DNA of 64,000 bases from Candidatus Altimarinota bacterium (GTDB lineage Bacteria; Patescibacteriota; Gracilibacteria; BD1-5; UBA2023). The stretch lies in assembly GCA_023260135.1 (NCBI GenBank), contig JALQWG010000005.1, positions 1 to 64,000 of the forward strand, in the 5' to 3' direction. The notes beneath the pieces are model-generated. The model was not told the DNA's origin. It was given only the letters and a program-made list of their open reading frames with translations, and did not search any database. Positions 61,106 through 64,000 of the stretch are shown here, piece by piece. Each line of letters begins with the position of its first letter. Positions within the stretch are counted from its first letter, which is position 1. The translations under genes and the position numbers were made by a program.

Positions 61106-63395
61106 ATTTAAACTTTCTTCATTCTTCCTTCATTTTCTTGATTAACTCATCCCAAGTTTTGCTTGGTATATTATCGGGACGCTGACTCTTGAATTCATTT
61201 TCGGTTGTATTTTTCATAAATTCTTCTAGTTTTTTCTTTCACTCATCTGTCGAGATTGCATCTCATGAGAATTTATTATCCTGAATATTTGCATCAAGTT
61301 TTATATTATTTCACAAGTTTATTGTGAAGCTATTGCTCGTTGATGCTCATTGTTGAGTTGCCGTAAATTGATTTGCTTGTTGCTTGTTATCTTTAGTTGC
61401 ATTAGCTGCGGTTCAGGATGCTAGTATCTTCCATACAACGTCTTTATCATTTGCACTTAATGACTTAACACCACTAACATCTCAGGCAATCAGCTTGTCA
61501 TAGGCTTCTTTCTGTTCTTTAGAGAGATTTATCCCAAGTTTTTTCCAATCTTCACGTATTACACTAGATATCTTGCTAAATCAATTTGCTAAATCATCCC
61601 AATTTTTTTCTCGTTCAGATGTTGCGCCGCTTGTGACATTTGCGACATGCTCGCGAGTTTTTTGGAAGTTACCCTTATCTGATCACATAGCATCTTGATA
61701 ACGAGCATTTGCCTCAGCTTTAATTGTTCATTGTAGTAATCCAGGAGCAAACTTACCAATTGCTTCTTCTTCCTTCTTTCGATGATGCGTATCAATTGCT
61801 TGTTTTCAGAGTTCTACAGTTCTATTGAGTCCAGATATGCTGCCACCTGGTATAGGGAGAGGTGCATATTTTGGTGCAGACATAGCCATATCTCATACCT
61901 TCTTTCCCATCTGTTCGAATGGATCGAGGACTTTTGATATCGTCTTATTCACTCACTTTGCCGCCATGAACGCCATCCAGATGAATACGAGAGCAATAAT
62001 ATCTATAACAATCGTTCAGAATATTCCTCCCGCAGCACTCAGTCATCCTGATATATTATTTATACTTTGTCTCATATCACTCGCATTTGTTGCCTTTCAT
62101 GTATAGACATATTTTATACCAGCAGCTTCTATTATATTAACAGCCCACTCATCTTGGGGTCACTTTGTCCATATTCATCTCTTGAAGATTCACATCTGTC
62201 CAATAAGTCTACATCATCCAGTTGCGTTTCTTATGTTTTCAATTGTGTTTCAAGGAACAGTTATTGTAAATTGAGTCGCTGTACATGATTCTTGTCATGA
62301 CGCTTGACCTGGTGCCTGAATAACTGATATAACCATGAGTCCAAATGAGAGCGTTATTCCTACTATTGCAGGCATAAAACATAGTCATACAAATTCTTTC
62401 AAGCTAAATGAATCGGAGTCCTTGAATAGTTCCTTGCCTGCTACAAAGTGCAGTGTAAAAAGAGGTGAAAACATAGCATACATCCAGAGCTTGATAGCTC
62501 GGACGAAAAGTACCATTATTAGTGCTATTACAAGTATTCCAAATACAAGAAACATAACTGCTCATATAATTACATTATTGAGTAGTTGTCATGCTGTTTT
62601 TATCTGATTGAGGGTGGAGTCAATCGACTTATAGTCTTGTAGTCTAAACACCTGATATGCATATACAAGCATTGTTGAATATATTCATCAACCATTTTCG
62701 ATGATCTCTTGTATACTCGTACAATCCGCATTTCATCGTCATACTGTTGTTCAATCACAGTTTTGTGCATATTGAGTGGTTGCATTTTTGCTATCAGGAT
62801 CGTTTGTAGTTAGATAGTAACGAGGAACATAATTCCCATTGATATATCTATTATCTTCTCGTATCATCTCCATCGGAATTGAGATGGTTGAGGCTGTAAC
62901 TATTGTAGAGAGTGATATCGTCCACTGTACGAACCACCAGGTAAATGGTACCATGAGGATACCAAGTGCGAGCTTAGGGAGCATGACCTTGTAGTTGAAG
63001 TTATCTTTTCCAAGGACAGTTGCTACTGCTATGATGATGAGGAGTATGGCGTAGACGAAGTATACAATATTCGATACTATTACCCATATCTTGTGCATAG
63101 GTTCTCTGAGTCAGAATATATCACCACTTGTCCAGTCCGGTGACATGAGCCATCCTGCAAATATAACCGCAGGTGATACAATAACAGTTAAAACTCAAAG
63201 AGCCGCGTTAAATATATCAATTCACTTCTTGAGTGTTTCTGATTCTGATGTTTTCACATCTTCGGCAAAAGTCTCTGAAAAAGAGAGCTCCACAGCAAAT
63301 TGTCCAGAATTCTGCACTCCAACATCCACACTCACAAAAAATCCCCCAATAGCAATCAGGAAGAGGAGGGAAGATGTGAGGATTTTTGTAAACAT
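61098..63395 (-). CDS. TrbL/VirB6-like polytopic membrane protein (765 aa)
   Basis: TrbL/VirB6 proteins form the inner-membrane part of type IV secretion and related conjugation machines. The 765-residue product has a signal-like start (MFTKILTSSLLFLIAIGGFF). Seven or so membrane segments follow (AALGVLTVIVSPAVIFAGW; IVYFVYAILLIIIAVATVLG; LALGILMVPFTWWFVQWTIS; VIIGAVMFLVFGILVIALIM; FMPAIVGITLSFGLMVISV; TIVIDIIALVFIWMAFMAAK), then a long soluble tail rich in Gln, Asn and Lys (about residues 560-765). Such proteins occur in CPR genomes beside pili. More than 25 TGA-Gly codons hide most of it under the standard code. No VirB4 or other T4SS gene lies inside the window. Confidence 0.72.
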
Positions 63396-63457
63396 GAGGT
63401 ACGTATATATATGTATATAGTGCTACTCTAGCACAGTTGCATTTTTTTTGCAAATAT

Positions 63458-64000
63458 TTAGTCAAGTGTCTCTTGCGCCTTGTACTCTGCCTCACTCTGT
63501 ATGAGTCCGAGTTCACGGAGGAGATCACTGTTGGTATCTGGGATAACTACGACGCTTTTTTTGATGATGGATTCACGATTCTCTGAGAGTACTGTGAGGA
63601 TGCTCTTATTTTTTGCCTGGAGCTTCTGGTATGTATCACGGAATCGCTCGAGATATATGAGGTATATACGTGCGCGTGTATCTGAGTTTTTTGAGTTGGT
63701 ATAGTTCTCGATAGCGCTATCCACTCAATTGTAGTCGAGACTCGAGAGTGAGCCCTGGAGGACTGACTTTGCTCAGGATGTATCGGTAGTATTTTTCTCT
63801 ATGATGGCTCGGAGATCTGATATCTGCTCATCGAGGATGACGAGTGAATCATTGGTCTTCATGCCATAGTTCTTCAGGAGGGCTATATGTTCATCGAGGG
63901 TCTGTGCACGATCGCCTGCACCATCGAGGAGGGCGGGTATATCCGTCTCGAGGATACTGACGTATGTCTGGATGGACTGCATATGTGTCCCAATGAGTCT
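63458..64000 (-). CDS. Hypothetical coiled-coil protein (5' end outside window)
   Basis: Not recognised. Reading in from the right edge: RLIGTHMQSIQTYVSILETD, then helical segments with heptads (VILDEQISDLRAIIEKNTTD, YLIYLERFRDTYQKLQAKNK), ending GLIQSEAEYKAQETLD at TAA 63458-63460. One TGA-Gly near TDTSGAKSV. The frame is open to the window end, so the N-terminus, perhaps with a signal, lies beyond 64000. It is in the same direction as the TrbL-like gene, which starts 63 bases downstream, so the two are probably linked. Confidence 0.75.

Noticed and set aside
1-64000. tRNA genes, rRNA, CRISPR arrays, insertion sequences
   Set aside because: No cloverleaf with a GGTTCGAATCC-like arm, no regular spacer-repeat array and no transposase-like frame were seen; this was by eye, so a covariance search could still find one.

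Overview
The window comes from a bacterium that reads UGA as glycine (translation table 25), which points to the Absconditabacteria (SR1) / Gracilibacteria branch of the Patescibacteria (CPR). Nearly every gene is cut into pieces by in-frame TGA under the standard code. It becomes a full-length, recognisable protein once TGA is read as Gly, often at invariant glycines: RuvC LGLDPG, TrmD GGGAG, UvrC TPGVY, the GKSTLGKK P-loop of a nucleotide kinase, RlmN TGKLG. Only TAA and TAG act as stops. All coordinates below use this code. I found no tRNA, rRNA, CRISPR array or insertion sequence.

Layout. 1-1421 (-): mutY, running off the left edge. 1560-7415 (+): a giant alpha-2-macroglobulin. 7568-8978 (+): nrdR and a half-length PriA. 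8975-13163 (-): an MFS transporter, small unknown genes, a short DnaJ and a GIY-YIG protein. 13328-15301 (+): uvrC. 15968-17986 (+): tsaD and a DsbA-like thiol protein. 18028-25101 (mostly -): an NOL1/Sun-type RNA methyltransferase, smpB, a UPF0489-like protein, a cytidylate-kinase-like P-loop enzyme, a PH-like membrane protein and a class A penicillin-binding protein. 25156-26568 (+): the L10 leader, rplJ and rplL. 26769-32764 (+): a DUF4105 protein, alaS, folC, a DUF1653 protein and an esterase. 32895-39629 (+): a 2092-residue repetitive surface fibre. 39781-44986 (+): secE, nusG, greA, a DUF212 protein, an IscA-like carrier, rlmN, a TPR protein and a DUF177 protein. 45005-57338: rlmE, an exonuclease, a NUDIX hydrolase, pepF, a CHAP-like protein, a phosphohexomutase, ruvC, membrane proteins, a PLD lipoprotein and a large exported protein. 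57327-60372 (-): trmD, FKBP lipoprotein, holA, mscL. 60504-64000: a trypsin-like lipoprotein, a TrbL/VirB6-like membrane protein and a partial coiled-coil protein.

Two themes stand out. The first is a large exported repertoire that fits a host-attached or predatory life: thioester macroglobulin, giant tail-fibre-like surface protein, lipoproteins with PLD and trypsin folds, a CHAP-like protein, a TrbL/VirB6-like protein and His-rich exported proteins. The second is a family of short degenerate repeats (ends like GTCATTnCGA ... AATGAC) found between genes and also inserted in frame, without stops, in coding sequences. MutY carries two, and UvrC, FolC, the UPF0489-like protein and a coiled-coil protein carry others. 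This resembles the palindromic elements of Rickettsia and is the strongest candidate here for something undescribed.

Other oddities are an amber TAG at the position of an expected Trp near the end of the giant fibre, with the frame open for 151 more codons; MutY without its Fe-S cysteines; PriA and AlaRS lacking large domains; and 8-base ATGNNTAA gene overlaps that appear to replace the ATGA overlaps unavailable under this code.
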